Shown here one piece after another: positions 17,481-26,808 of a DNA stretch of 64,000 bases; position 1 is the stretch's first letter; each line of letters opens with the position of its first letter. The stretch covers positions 40,871 to 104,870 of the forward strand of contig JBATVL010000078.1 in the NCBI GenBank assembly GCA_049671745.1, read 5' to 3'. The position numbers were made by a program, and so were the translations under genes. The notes beneath the pieces are model-generated. The model saw nothing but the letters and a program-made list of their open reading frames with translations, made no database searches and was not told the origin of the DNA. Source of the stretch: SNAP01 sp049671745 (GTDB lineage: Bacteria; Bacteroidota; Bacteroidia; Bacteroidales; Marinifilaceae).

Positions 17481-18761
17481 CTACCAGGCGAACATTTGTC
17501 TGTCAGACATCATTTCGTTTACTTGCTTACGTACTTTAGCAATTACGTCTTCATCAGTAATGTTGCTAATTACTTCGTCTATAAGATCAACGATAACTGG
17601 CATATCAGCTGGCTTAAGACCACGAGTAGTGATAGCAGAAGTACCAATTCTTAATCCTGAAGTTGAAAATGGTGAACGTGAATCGAAAGGTACCATGTTT
17701 TTGTTGATAGTAATATCAGCTTTAACAAGAGTATTCTCAACTTTCTTACCTGTAATTTCAGGGAATTTAGTTCTTAAGTCGATAAGCATAGAGTGGTTAT
17801 CAGTACCGTTAGAGATAACTTTATATCCTCTCTTCATGAAAGCGTCAGCCATTACAGTTGCGTTTTCTTTAACATCTTTCATGTATTCTTTCCATTCTGG
17901 TTGAAGAATTTCACCGAAAGCTACAGCTTTAGCTGCTATTGTGTGTTCTAATGGTCCACCTTGTAGTCCTGGGAATACAGAGAAGTTTAACATTTGAGAC
18001 ATCATTTTAGTAACACCTTTTGGAGTTTTTTCTCCCCATGGGTTTTCGAAATCTTTTCCCATAAGAATCATACCACCTCTAGGACCTCTTAAAGTCTTGT
18101 GAGTAGTAGTAGTAACAATATGACAATGAGGTACTGGATTGTCTAATAAACCAGCAGCGATAAGTCCAGCAGGGTGAGCCATATCACACATTAAGAAAGC
18201 ACCAACTTTGTCAGCAATCTCTCTCATTCTTTTATAATCCCACTCTCTTGAGTAAGCAGAAGCTCCAGCAACAATCATTTTTGGATTGTGCTCTATAGCT
18301 AATTTTTCCATTTCGTCATAATCAACCATTCCTGTCTCTTCTGAAACGTGGTAATGTACTGGATTATAAAGAGTACCAGAGATGTTTACTGGAGAACCAT
18401 GAGAAAGGTGACCACCATGAGCTAAATCTAATCCCATGAAAGTATCACCTGGATTTAATAGGCAATAAAAAGCAGCAGCATTTGCTTGAGCTCCTGAGTG
18501 AGGTTGAACGTTTGCATATTCAGCACCGAAGATTTCACATGCTCTATCTATAGCTAATTGCTCTGTTTTATCAACAATTTGGCAACCACCATAATATCTA
18601 GCACCTGGGTATCCTTCAGCATACTTGTTAGTTAAACAAGAACCGTTAGCTTCCATTACTTGCTCACTTACAAAGTTTTCAGAAGCAATAAGCTCAATAC
18701 CGTCTCTTTGACGTTCGTGCTCTTGTGCTATTAAATCGAATACTTGTGTATCTCTTTTCAT
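17481..18761 (-). CDS. glyA: Serine hydroxymethyltransferase
   Basis: Converts serine and tetrahydrofolate to glycine and 5,10-methylene-THF, the main source of one-carbon units. This is a PLP enzyme: the active-site lysine is K222 in TTTTHKTLRGPRGG. Other family landmarks are IASENF near residue 26, YPGARYYGG at 51-59 and the MCDMAHPAGL cofactor segment at 191-200. At 426 residues it is full length. It stands alone, with its own promoter upstream and a strong terminator downstream. Confidence 0.98.
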   Translation of the reverse strand: MKRDTQVFDLIAQEHERQRDGIELIASENFVSEQVMEANGSCLTNKYAEGYPGARYYGGCQIVDKTEQLAIDRACEIFGAEYANVQPHSGAQANAAAFYCLLNPGDTFMGLDLAHGGHLSHGSPVNISGTLYNPVHYHVSEETGMVDYDEMEKLAIEHNPKMIVAGASAYSREWDYKRMREIADKVGAFLMCDMAHPAGLIAAGLLDNPVPHCHIVTTTTHKTLRGPRGGMILMGKDFENPWGEKTPKGVTKMMSQMLNFSVFPGLQGGPLEHTIAAKAVAFGEILQPEWKEYMKDVKENATVMADAFMKRGYKVISNGTDNHSMLIDLRTKFPEITGKKVENTLVKADITINKNMVPFDSRSPFSTSGLRIGTSAITTRGLKPADMPVIVDLIDEVISNITDEDVIAKVRKQVNEMMSDRQMFAW

Positions 18762-18814
18762 ATAATTTAATTATTTCTTATTAAGATTTATTTCTTTCCA
18801 ATATTAATTGTTCT

Positions 18815-18847
18815 CAAATTTATAGTTTTAAGTAGATTTAATGCAAT
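18815..18847 (-). promoter_or_regulatory. Promoter of glyA
   Basis: On the minus strand a TTG at 18846-18844 is followed after 21 bp by TAAATTTG (18822-18815), a good -7 match. This gives a leader of roughly 45 nt to the glyA ATG. I see no riboswitch-like fold in the leader. Confidence 0.5.
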
Positions 18848-18983
18848 TATTTGAATCTTTTTTTTGCATTTTTTCGACATAAATAACTATAGGAAAAAAA
18901 TATAGCTTTAATGCTTTATTTAATTTGTTTGAATGGATTTCAATTTTGTATATTTATAAGTTATTATAAAAAAAACTTAAAGA

Positions 18984-19430
18984 ATGGAAAATAAAATGTT
19001 TGAAAGAGAAGTTCCGGATTTTTTAAAAGTCTTGTGTGTTCTTAGTATTATAGGTGGAGCTTTCTCAGTAATTGGAGCTATAGGTACTATGTTTGTAAGT
19101 AATCCTAATGTTATTTCAGCTATTTCTGATGTATTTGAACAGTCAGGACAAGACTTGCCAGAAGCTTTTACTTCTAGTCTTGAACATGCTGTAGCTACAG
19201 GTGTTATTTTATTGATATTGTCTTTGATTTCTATTACAGGTGCAATATTTATGTTGAATCTTAAAAAAGTAGGATTTTATATGTATGCACTTTCTACTAT
19301 AGCTGTAATATTTGTGCAGCCTTTTTTTAATGGTTTCGATATGATTACTGTTGGAAGTATGGTTTTATCTATTGTTTGGAATGCAATTTGGATAATTACT
19401 TACGGTCTACACCTAAAATACATGAAATAA
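18984..19430 (+). CDS. Small four-helix membrane protein of unknown function
   Basis: 148 residues with four predicted membrane helices (about 14-38, 70-90, 95-112 and 118-142) and a short loop of mixed charge between the first two. The start ATG follows a run of A residues with no Shine-Dalgarno, as usual here. I do not recognise a family beyond generic DUF-type membrane proteins of Bacteroidota. It is transcribed alone and ends at a bidirectional terminator shared with the TonB operon. Confidence 0.7.
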   Translation: MENKMFEREVPDFLKVLCVLSIIGGAFSVIGAIGTMFVSNPNVISAISDVFEQSGQDLPEAFTSSLEHAVATGVILLILSLISITGAIFMLNLKKVGFYMYALSTIAVIFVQPFFNGFDMITVGSMVLSIVWNAIWIITYGLHLKYMK

Positions 19431-19448
19431 TAGTTTGTTTATAAGCTT

Positions 19449-19482
19449 AAAAAAGAGATGCCTTTTTAGACATCTCTTTTTT
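19449..19482. terminator. Bidirectional terminator
   Basis: Perfect 12-bp stem AAAAAAGAGATG (19449-19460) with its complement at 19471-19482, so both strands end in a T-run. It lies between the convergent membrane protein gene and the tonB-like gene. Confidence 0.85.
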
Positions 19483-19487
19483 TAAAT

Positions 19488-20498
19488 TTATCTTACAATG
19501 AAAATGTATGTTATTGTTCCTTTTTGAGTATCCGCTGCTTTTGGGTTTACATCAAAGCGTGTTTTAAGAGCTGCTTGTTCGGCTAATTTATGAAGTTGAC
19601 CCTCATGAGTTGTTGTGCCTATTGCTCCAGCAATCGCTCTAGTTACTTTACCACTAGTGTTTACGAATATGGTAACAACAACCTTACCTGATTTTTGGAA
19701 TGTTGTTTTAGGTTTTACTATTACAGTGGCTGTTCTGCCATTTAGACTGAAAGAAACTCCATTCTTACCAGTACCTTTACCATGATAGTCACCATCTATA
19801 CTACCATGAAGTTTTCCCATGTTACTTATTCCTTTGCCATTACCACTGCCACCTGTATTATCACTGTTGTTACCTGTTTTCTTTCCAAAAACAGATTTAG
19901 ATTTTTTATTGATATTAGCTATTTTAGCTTGACGAATCTTTTCTTCTTCCTTTCGTCTTTTCTCTTCTTTCTTTTGTTTAATACGCTTTTGTTCTTCAAT
20001 TTTGCGTTTTGCTTGTTTTTTTATTTTACGTTCATTTTCTGCACGTTTTTGTTCAAGCTTTTCTTTCTGTATACGTTGTTTCTCTAAGCGATCTTTATGT
20101 TCTTTTTCAGCTCTGTTCTTTCTTTCGCGAATTTGCTTCTCTGTTATACCTTTCTTAGGTTTAGTCTTTTTCTGAATTAATTTCTTTTTTTTAGACTTTT
20201 TTATAACAGGTGCATCTTCGAAATCTTGAGTAAGAATCTTTGCTTTTGCACTTGAAATACTTTTTGTTTTTAAGTTTAAATGCTTTGTACTAGCAGTCCT
20301 TTTAGGATGAACTCTCTTAGCAAGAGAAGCTCTTGTATTTCCTAATCCAGAATCGGTATTGCCTAAAGCTACCATTATACCTTGTTCTTTAGGTTTTGGT
20401 GCAGTTGAACTATACCCAAAGAGAATCAATATGAGCAGAAGAATTCCATGAAAGAGAATTGTTCCTACTAGTCCATTAATGTCTATCTTATCTCTCAT
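19488..20498 (-). CDS. tonB: TonB-family energy transducer
   Basis: A 336-residue envelope-spanning protein. It has one N-terminal membrane helix (about residues 11-28). A long Lys/Arg/Glu-rich helical stretch follows at about 95-200 and resembles the TolA/TonB spacer. Then comes a glycine/asparagine-rich linker (210-250) and a C-terminal TonB-type domain (about 255-336) ending in TQKGTITYIFIVR. With ExbB and ExbD encoded directly upstream it would carry proton-motive (or sodium-motive) energy to outer-membrane transporters or to a Tol-like function. The very long charged spacer is closer to TolA than to classic TonB. Confidence 0.85.
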   Translation of the reverse strand: MRDKIDINGLVGTILFHGILLLILILFGYSSTAPKPKEQGIMVALGNTDSGLGNTRASLAKRVHPKRTASTKHLNLKTKSISSAKAKILTQDFEDAPVIKKSKKKKLIQKKTKPKKGITEKQIRERKNRAEKEHKDRLEKQRIQKEKLEQKRAENERKIKKQAKRKIEEQKRIKQKKEEKRRKEEEKIRQAKIANINKKSKSVFGKKTGNNSDNTGGSGNGKGISNMGKLHGSIDGDYHGKGTGKNGVSFSLNGRTATVIVKPKTTFQKSGKVVVTIFVNTSGKVTRAIAGAIGTTTHEGQLHKLAEQAALKTRFDVNPKAADTQKGTITYIFIVR

Positions 20499-20500
20499 TA

Positions 20501-20893
20501 TTATTCTGCAGCTGTAGCAAGTATCAATTTATACTTATTGTTTTTTGCAATATTCATTACTTTTACTGTTTGTTCCATAGTGACTTTTCTATCTACATGT
20601 AAAGATATACAAGGATCTTTTTGTGCTGATAATTTAGTTACAAGCATAGATTCTAGTTTCGAGAAACTTACACGTTTAGTCTCAAAGTAGAAGTTATTAT
20701 GTCTATCAATTGACACAGATGTATATGCCTTTGCAGTAGTTTGATTTGTACTCTTGGGTAGCAATAATTTTAATGCATTTGGACTAATCATAGTAGATGT
20801 AACCATGAAGAAGATAAGTAATAGAAATACTATATCTGTCATAGATGACATACTAAAAGTAGCGTTTATTTCATTTCTTTTCTTTAAAGCCAT
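20501..20893 (-). CDS. exbD: ExbD/TolR-family protein
   Basis: A 130-residue inner-membrane protein with a single membrane helix (about residues 19-38). The SSMTDIVFLLLIFFMV segment contains the conserved aspartate in the helix that conducts protons. The periplasmic domain ends in a TonB/TolR-like fold. It lies 2 bp upstream of the tonB-like gene and 6 bp downstream of exbB in a compact operon. Confidence 0.93.
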   Translation of the reverse strand: MALKKRNEINATFSMSSMTDIVFLLLIFFMVTSTMISPNALKLLLPKSTNQTTAKAYTSVSIDRHNNFYFETKRVSFSKLESMLVTKLSAQKDPCISLHVDRKVTMEQTVKVMNIAKNNKYKLILATAAE

Positions 20894-20899
20894 AGTCGA

Positions 20900-21598
20900 T
20901 TATTTTGCTGGTTCATTCAATAAATCCATAAAATCAGTAGTGTTTGATTCCATCTTGAAAACAACCTTAGTTACTTTTGATACAAGAATATTATATGCAA
21001 AATATGCTATAATACCTACAATAAGTCCTGCTACTGTTGTTACCATAGCAGTATATATTCCGCCTGAAAGGTTAGAGATATCAATATTATTACCAGCCTG
21101 AGCCATATCGTAGAATGCCTTAATCATACCGATTACAGTACCTAAGAATCCTATCATTGGAGCTCCACCAGCTACTGATGCAAGAACATTTAACCCTTTC
21201 TCTAGTTTAGAAACTTCCATATTACCAACATTCTCTATTGCAGCGTTAACATCATTAAGAGGACGACCTATGCGTAATATTCCTTTTGAAATCATTCTAG
21301 CTACAGGTGAGTCTGTCTTTTTACATAAAGCTAATGCTGAATCCATACGTCCTTCAGTAATATAATCACGAATCATATCCATGAAGTTATTATCTATTTT
21401 GTTAGCTTTTCTAATAGCAAAAAATCTTTCAAAGAAGATATAAATTGCAACAATAGAAAGAAATGCAAGAGGAATCATAATCCATCCACCTTTAACGGCC
21501 ATTTCCCAAAAACCAAGTGAAGCTTCTTCTTGTATTTGCTCCATTGCGTCAACAGCCTCTAATGCAACATCTTGTGCTTGTATAAATAGTAAATTCAT
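20900..21598 (-). CDS. exbB: ExbB/TolQ/MotA-family proton channel protein
   Basis: A 232-residue inner-membrane protein with a periplasmic N-terminus, one helix at about 37-55, a cytoplasmic loop and two long helices (about 130-160 and 175-205). The segments GAPMIGFLGTVIGMIKAF and YTAMVTTVAGLIVGI are the family signature. It forms the motor with ExbD. It is the first gene of the exbB-exbD-tonB operon. Confidence 0.95.
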   Translation of the reverse strand: MNLLFIQAQDVALEAVDAMEQIQEEASLGFWEMAVKGGWIMIPLAFLSIVAIYIFFERFFAIRKANKIDNNFMDMIRDYITEGRMDSALALCKKTDSPVARMISKGILRIGRPLNDVNAAIENVGNMEVSKLEKGLNVLASVAGGAPMIGFLGTVIGMIKAFYDMAQAGNNIDISNLSGGIYTAMVTTVAGLIVGIIAYFAYNILVSKVTKVVFKMESNTTDFMDLLNEPAK

Positions 21599-21703
21599 AG
21601 TTTGAGATTTTCTTTGATTGTATTAATGTTTTCTAATTAACTCTACGAGAGGCTAAGATAGTATATTCGCCATTAATGTAAAAGGATTAGACATCTTATT
21701 TGT

Positions 21704-23089
21704 TTAAAGCATTTCTATAAGATAGTATACGGCTGCCCCTCCTAGATAACCGGATAAAGCTAGACGTGAGAAGTTTTTCATATACCAACCGAAAGGAATT
21801 TTTTCCATTCCCATAGCGGCAACTCCAGCTGCAGAACCAATAATAAGAATACTACCTCCTGTTCCAGCACAATAAGCCAAAAATTCCCAGAATGTACCAT
21901 CAACCATAAAGTTTGCAGCATATCCAACAGAATTAGTAGGTTCAATATCATACATTCCCATTGCCCCAGCTACAAGCGGAACATTATCTACAATAGCAGA
22001 AAATAAACCAATTGTAATATCTATAAGATGAATATGTGCTATTTTCTGATCTAAGAATTGAGATACTATAGCCAAATGTCCGGCGGATTGAAGAGCTGCA
22101 ACAGCTCCTAATATTCCTAAGAAAAAGAATATTGTAGAAGTATCTACTTCTCTAAGTATTCTAGATACAGCATATTGTGTTTGTATCTTTTTGTTTTTCT
22201 TTTTGTGTACAAGATCTGTAATGATCCAAAGGACCCCTAAAGAAAATAGCATTCCAACAAAAGGAGGAAGATGAGTTACTGTTTTAAAAATAGGGACAAA
22301 TATTAGGCAAATTACGCCAGAGAATAGTATTATTAGTCTTTCTCTATGAGAAAATTCAAGTTTCTCCATTTCTGTAGATACTGGTCTGTGTATTTTAGCC
22401 TTCCTTATTTTGGGTGTTATAATGATAAGAGGAATAAGAATTGTTATTATACTTGGTATAAGTAGTTTTGTAAACAAGTGGTTTGTAGTTACTTGTCCGC
22501 CAATCCATAGCATTATGGTTGTAACATCTCCAATGGGAGACCATGCTCCACCAGCATTTGCGGCAATAATAACCATAGAAGCAAATACCCATCTATTTGT
22601 TTTGTCTGATAAGAGTTTTCTTATCAAAGCTATCATTACTATAGTTGTTGTAAGATTATCTAAAAGAGCAGACATAAAGAATGTCAGAAAGCAGAGAATC
22701 CACAGAAGTTTTGCTTTATTTCTTGTTTGAATATGATCGGTTATAATTTTAAATCCTTGATGACGGTCAATGATTTCAACAATAGTCATGGCTCCAAGAA
22801 GAAAAAACAAAATAGAAGAGATTTCAGATATATGATGAAGAATCTCATGATGAGAAACAAAGTGAATTATCCCTTCTATATTGTTTTCTTGTGAATTTGT
22901 TTTTAGATAATTATTCCAGGCAATACTGCTTCCTGAGGATAAAATATCTACTGCTCCAAAAACATAAACTGTCCAGAGCGACATACCCGTTATTAATGCA
23001 ATAGCTGCTTTATCTACTTTAATTTTGTGTTCGAAAGCTATAGCAGTATATCCTACTATAAAAATGACAATCATTAAACCAAACATCAT
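21704..23089 (-). CDS. nhaD: Na+/H+ antiporter NhaD, copy 1
   Basis: A 461-residue polytopic membrane antiporter of the NhaD (IT superfamily) type. Landmarks are LLDNLTTTIVMIALIRKLL near residue 140 and NAGGAWSPIGDVTTIML near residue 178, which supply the acidic and polar residues of the ion site, plus GILGAVAALQSAGHLA near 325. It exports Na+ (or Li+) in exchange for protons. It is a clear paralog of the gene directly upstream, with similarity along the whole length. The duplication is old, since many positions differ. Confidence 0.93.
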   Translation of the reverse strand: MMFGLMIVIFIVGYTAIAFEHKIKVDKAAIALITGMSLWTVYVFGAVDILSSGSSIAWNNYLKTNSQENNIEGIIHFVSHHEILHHISEISSILFFLLGAMTIVEIIDRHQGFKIITDHIQTRNKAKLLWILCFLTFFMSALLDNLTTTIVMIALIRKLLSDKTNRWVFASMVIIAANAGGAWSPIGDVTTIMLWIGGQVTTNHLFTKLLIPSIITILIPLIIITPKIRKAKIHRPVSTEMEKLEFSHRERLIILFSGVICLIFVPIFKTVTHLPPFVGMLFSLGVLWIITDLVHKKKNKKIQTQYAVSRILREVDTSTIFFFLGILGAVAALQSAGHLAIVSQFLDQKIAHIHLIDITIGLFSAIVDNVPLVAGAMGMYDIEPTNSVGYAANFMVDGTFWEFLAYCAGTGGSILIIGSAAGVAAMGMEKIPFGWYMKNFSRLALSGYLGGAAVYYLIEML

Positions 23090-23190
23090 TATAATAACTT
23101 TTTAGAATTAGTAATCTAGTTTGTTAATTGTAAATGTATGTTAATTTTATGTTTTTGTTATCTTTTTTTTGTAAAATATTCTCTTTGTAT

Positions 23191-23212
23191 ATTACGCTTA
23201 TATAAGCGTAAT
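23191..23212. repeat. 22-bp perfect palindrome across the nhaD2 stop codon
   Basis: ATTACGCTTAT at 23191-23201 is followed directly by its reverse complement to 23212. The stop codon of nhaD2 (23198-23200) lies inside. No T-run follows on the minus strand, so a simple terminator is unlikely. An operator, an RNA processing site or an attenuating hairpin between the two antiporter genes are possibilities. Confidence 0.6.
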
Positions 23213-24580
23213 TAAATAGTATACTATAGCTCCACCAAAGTATCCAGTAAGTGCCATTCTTGAAAAGTTTTTCATATACCAAATGAAATTTATCTTTTCT
23301 AGTCCCATTGCAGCTACTCCAGCAGCAGAACCAATTATAAGAATATTTCCTCCTGTACCAGCGCAATATGCTAGGAACGACCAGAAATCTCCGTCCTGTA
23401 TAAAGTTAGCAGCATAACCTGTTGCATTCGCAGATTCTAATGGATACATACCAATAGAACCAGCAACTAAGGCACTATTATCAATAGTAGAAGATAATAA
23501 ACCGATAGCTAAATCAATAAAATATACATTCCCTAAATGTTGGTCTAGGAATCCTGACATAAGAGCTAGTTGTCCTGCTGATTGAAGAGCAGATACAGCT
23601 GTTAATATACCAAGGAAATATAAAATAGTGGCAGTATCAATTTTTCTAATAATCCTTGCAGCATCGTAATGTTTTTTAACCTCGTTACCTTTGCTTTTAT
23701 GCACAATATCTGTAATTATCCAAAGAACCCCTAGTGATAGTAACATTCCTACATAAGGAGGTAAGTTTGTGAAGGTTTTGAATATAGGTACAAATACTAA
23801 ACAAGAAATACCTGCAATAAGAATAATTAATCTCTCTTTATAAGTGAATTCCATTGGCTCCATTTCTGTAGCATATGGTCTTAATATAGATACTTTTTTA
23901 AGTTTTCTAGACATTATAATAAGAGGAAGAATCATAGTTACTAAAGAAGGAATCATTACTTCTTTAATTAGTGGCATAGTAGTAACTTGCCCGCCTATCC
24001 AAAGCATGATAGTTGTAACATCTCCAACAGGTGACCAAGCTCCACCTGCATTGGCAGAGATAATAACCATAGAAGTAAATATCCATCTATTTGTTTTCTC
24101 CGACATTAATTTTCTTATAACAGCTATCATAACAATAGTAGTAGTAAGGTTATCAAGTAATGCAGAAAGAAAGAATGTAAGGAAACATATGATCCACAAT
24201 AATTTTCTCTTGTCTCTAGTTGTAATCTTATCAGTAAGAATTTTTAACCCCTGATGTCTATCTATTATTTCTACAATAGTCATAGCCCCAATTAGGAAGA
24301 ACAAAATAGATGCTATATCCATAAGATGTTCAAGAATCTCTATATGAGTTATGAAATGAAGCATATCGCTTGCAGAACTTTTTTCAGGATTTGCTGCTAA
24401 GTATTCATTCCAGGAAGAACTTGCTCCAGAGGAAAGAATATCAACACCACCAATTACATAAAGTGTCCATAGTGTCATTCCTGTTATCAGAGCGACAGCT
24501 GCTTTATTTACTTTTAGATTGTTTTCCGATGCGATAGCCGCATAACCTGCAATAAATGCAATAATCATTAGTATAAACAT
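23198..24580 (-). CDS. nhaD: Na+/H+ antiporter NhaD, copy 2
   Basis: A 460-residue antiporter, paralogous to the next gene downstream (108 bp away). The same signature segments are present: LLDNLTTTIVMIAVIRKLM and NAGGAWSPVGDVTTIMLW. In the late region SSTIDNSALVAGSIGMYP corresponds to SAIVDNVPLVAGAMGMYD of copy 1, a difference close to possible ion-site residues. Two NhaD copies next to each other suggest different pH or salt ranges, which is inference. It has its own candidate promoter upstream and may also drive copy 1. Confidence 0.93.
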   Translation of the reverse strand: MFILMIIAFIAGYAAIASENNLKVNKAAVALITGMTLWTLYVIGGVDILSSGASSSWNEYLAANPEKSSASDMLHFITHIEILEHLMDIASILFFLIGAMTIVEIIDRHQGLKILTDKITTRDKRKLLWIICFLTFFLSALLDNLTTTIVMIAVIRKLMSEKTNRWIFTSMVIISANAGGAWSPVGDVTTIMLWIGGQVTTMPLIKEVMIPSLVTMILPLIIMSRKLKKVSILRPYATEMEPMEFTYKERLIILIAGISCLVFVPIFKTFTNLPPYVGMLLSLGVLWIITDIVHKSKGNEVKKHYDAARIIRKIDTATILYFLGILTAVSALQSAGQLALMSGFLDQHLGNVYFIDLAIGLLSSTIDNSALVAGSIGMYPLESANATGYAANFIQDGDFWSFLAYCAGTGGNILIIGSAAGVAAMGLEKINFIWYMKNFSRMALTGYFGGAIVYYLITLI

Positions 24581-24715
24581 AGTCTATATAATATTGTACG
24601 TTAAATAATAATGTAGTTTATGACTACATAATGAATTTATTCTTATAGATGTATTGTTGTTTTTTGTTACAAAAGAAGCTCGGCTAATTTTAAAAACCTC
24701 GTTTTTATAGGGCTG

Positions 24716-24723
24716 CAAATGTA
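24716..24723 (-). promoter_or_regulatory. Candidate -7 box for nhaD2
   Basis: TACATTTG on the minus strand (in the common TACATTTGCA context), an exact consensus match. It implies a leader of about 130 nt before the nhaD2 start. Confidence 0.5.
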
Positions 24724-24881
24724 TATTAATATTTTACTTATTGTGCTCATAACTAGCTTTATTTTTAGACTTTAACATATGTTAAAACTAAAAAAGTATA
24801 ATAAATAGAACTATGTTTTTTTTATTAATATCTAATTGTATTGCAAATGATAGAAATCTATATACATAAAGCCTAATAAGC

Positions 24882-24913
24882 TTGTGAGTTTTAACAATAG
24901 ATAATTATCTTTA
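24882..24913 (+). promoter_or_regulatory. Candidate promoter of the secreted-nuclease operon
   Basis: TTG at 24882-24884, 21-bp spacer, then TATCTTTA at 24906-24913 (one base from consensus). The start of transcription near 24920 favours the ATG at 24955 over an in-frame TTG at 24931. Confidence 0.45.
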
Positions 24914-24954
24914 CGCATGAAGATAATTAATTGTTTATACAGTTATTAGGGGTG

Positions 24955-26796
24955 ATGAAAAATATGAAATTTAAGATTAATTTAATTCTTCTTTTTATTC
25001 TTGCATACACTACAGTTTTTGCACAGTATCATGAAATTAGTTGGAGTAAAGGTGGAATTAAGTATACAGCCTTTGCTTTAGAAAACAGTGATGATAATGT
25101 TCATATCCGTCTTAATTTTATGCAAAATGGGGAGAATAATATAGTGAAGTACGATTGTAAGATAAATCGTGATAACGATAAGGATGAGTGGATTGTTGAA
25201 AACGCAATATACATATTGCCTGAAAATCATAAAAATTATAGAGCAAGCAACATTATATTTAATAAGAAAGGTTCACATATAAAGCATCCCATTATTATAG
25301 ATAAATTAGATAGAGGAAGAAAGGATTATATTAAGTATAGTGTTGAATCTTCTTCTTGGAAAAAGCTTAAGACTAAGAAGCTTACTGTTTCTTATTTGCA
25401 AAATTTTTTTAGAAATGACGACCCATATTATGCAAGGTTATTAATCCTAGATCCTTTATATTCATATGATAAACAAGCTTTAAGAGAAATATCTATTCTT
25501 ACTTTACTTGAGACTATCCATTATTTTGATGATTATAAAATTTTCAAAGATAAAAAGTCGAATATTCTTTTTTTAGAAAAAATGATTGGTGAAAGGATAA
25601 AGCATATGAGCTTAACCGAGAATACAGATATTATAGTAAAGTATCTATCCAAACATTATATCCTAACTGATTCTAGAGTCACCAAAATGCTTTATGATAG
25701 CTATAAAATAAAGATAAAGTGTGCTAGTATGAGAGAGCTAATAGGAGCTGTAAACATCGTAAAGAGTTCAAGATTTGCTAGTCTTAGAATGAAATATAAG
25801 GATTTTCTGTATGAAGAATTTGATTTGTTTATAGATTCTAATTTACCATCAGCTAGTCAAGAAGAATTGGCTGGTTTGTTGAAACAGGATTGTATAGAAG
25901 AAAATGTAAAGAATAAGATAAAGGTTATATATTTAGCAAAAAGGACTTCGGATTTAGTAGATATAAAGAAAATCTTAAAAGAATTAGAAAAACGAGATAT
26001 AGAGAAATCTAAAATATTTACTGATGGATTGGTTGATGATTTAAAGAATGTGTTTAAAGATCAAGTGAAACTATATGTAGATGAAGAGGAAGAAAGTATA
26101 GGTGGTAAAGCAATTCCTTTTGTTGCGGAATATTTGGGCTTGGCAGATAATTATTATTGGCAAAATTGGAAGAAACATTTTGGTCCTCTTCTCTTAAAAG
26201 ATGGTATAGATAAATATAATTCTGCGCAAGTAGCCGATAAAAGGGATTATCAGAGAAGATTAAATAGCAATTTCCCATCATATAGAATTCATTTACCAAA
26301 TATGGCTTTCCCAATAAATGATTTTAATAAAGGCATAGAGAACGATGTTAAGAATTCATTTAAGAGTCCTGATTTGAATATGCTTGATATGATTAAGGCA
26401 ATATGGGCAAACAAGAAAGATGTTTTGGCTAGTACTGCTATTGAGGGAGGAATATACCAGGTGGCAAAGATGCTTGCTGTTGATAATCCATATGTTATGC
26501 CAGTTTACATTACTCGTGATATTCTTGTTATGTTTAAAGTATTTAAAGATGCATGTGAAGAGAAAGAAATGGAGATTTATGATAAAACAATTATTTCTTA
26601 TTCAGTTGAAATAAGCTCTGCTTATTCAAATTTCATAGCCCTTGCAGCAAAAATGAATACTGATTATTATTCAAATATCTATAAATCTTACGAAAGAGCT
26701 TATGATGCAAATAACGGTTTAAAGAAAAGAGTTGCAACATTCAAGGAAGGCATACCTGATAATAGGGGACTTCTGAAATTAGAATTATACAGATAA
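24955..26796 (+). CDS. Exported protein of unknown function, first gene of a four-gene operon
   Basis: About 613 residues with a signal peptide (MKNMKFKINLILLF, ending near VFAQ). The mature part begins with a beta-rich region of about 130 residues. A long, mostly helical region follows that is rich in Lys/Asp/Glu (about 150-400) and carries LAGLLKQDC and LKELEKRD segments, then a C-terminal part with several hydrophobic helices (AIEGGIYQVAKMLAVDN). I do not recognise a family. It ends 12 bp before the nuclease gene. The context suggests that it exports, carries or shields the nuclease, or is its partner, but that is inference. Confidence 0.75.
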   Translation: MKNMKFKINLILLFILAYTTVFAQYHEISWSKGGIKYTAFALENSDDNVHIRLNFMQNGENNIVKYDCKINRDNDKDEWIVENAIYILPENHKNYRASNIIFNKKGSHIKHPIIIDKLDRGRKDYIKYSVESSSWKKLKTKKLTVSYLQNFFRNDDPYYARLLILDPLYSYDKQALREISILTLLETIHYFDDYKIFKDKKSNILFLEKMIGERIKHMSLTENTDIIVKYLSKHYILTDSRVTKMLYDSYKIKIKCASMRELIGAVNIVKSSRFASLRMKYKDFLYEEFDLFIDSNLPSASQEELAGLLKQDCIEENVKNKIKVIYLAKRTSDLVDIKKILKELEKRDIEKSKIFTDGLVDDLKNVFKDQVKLYVDEEEESIGGKAIPFVAEYLGLADNYYWQNWKKHFGPLLLKDGIDKYNSAQVADKRDYQRRLNSNFPSYRIHLPNMAFPINDFNKGIENDVKNSFKSPDLNMLDMIKAIWANKKDVLASTAIEGGIYQVAKMLAVDNPYVMPVYITRDILVMFKVFKDACEEKEMEIYDKTIISYSVEISSAYSNFIALAAKMNTDYYSNIYKSYERAYDANNGLKKRVATFKEGIPDNRGLLKLELYR

Positions 26797-26808
26797 GATA
26801 TAATAGAT

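Larger units (their letters stand above)
24581..24954. other. Divergent intergenic region, nhaD2 / four-gene operon
   Basis: About 370 bp with no gene. It holds a short inverted repeat ATGTAGT/ACTACAT at 24611-24629 in the nhaD leader, a minus-strand -7 box at 24716-24723 and a plus-strand promoter candidate at 24882-24913. I see nothing else ordered. Confidence 0.6.
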
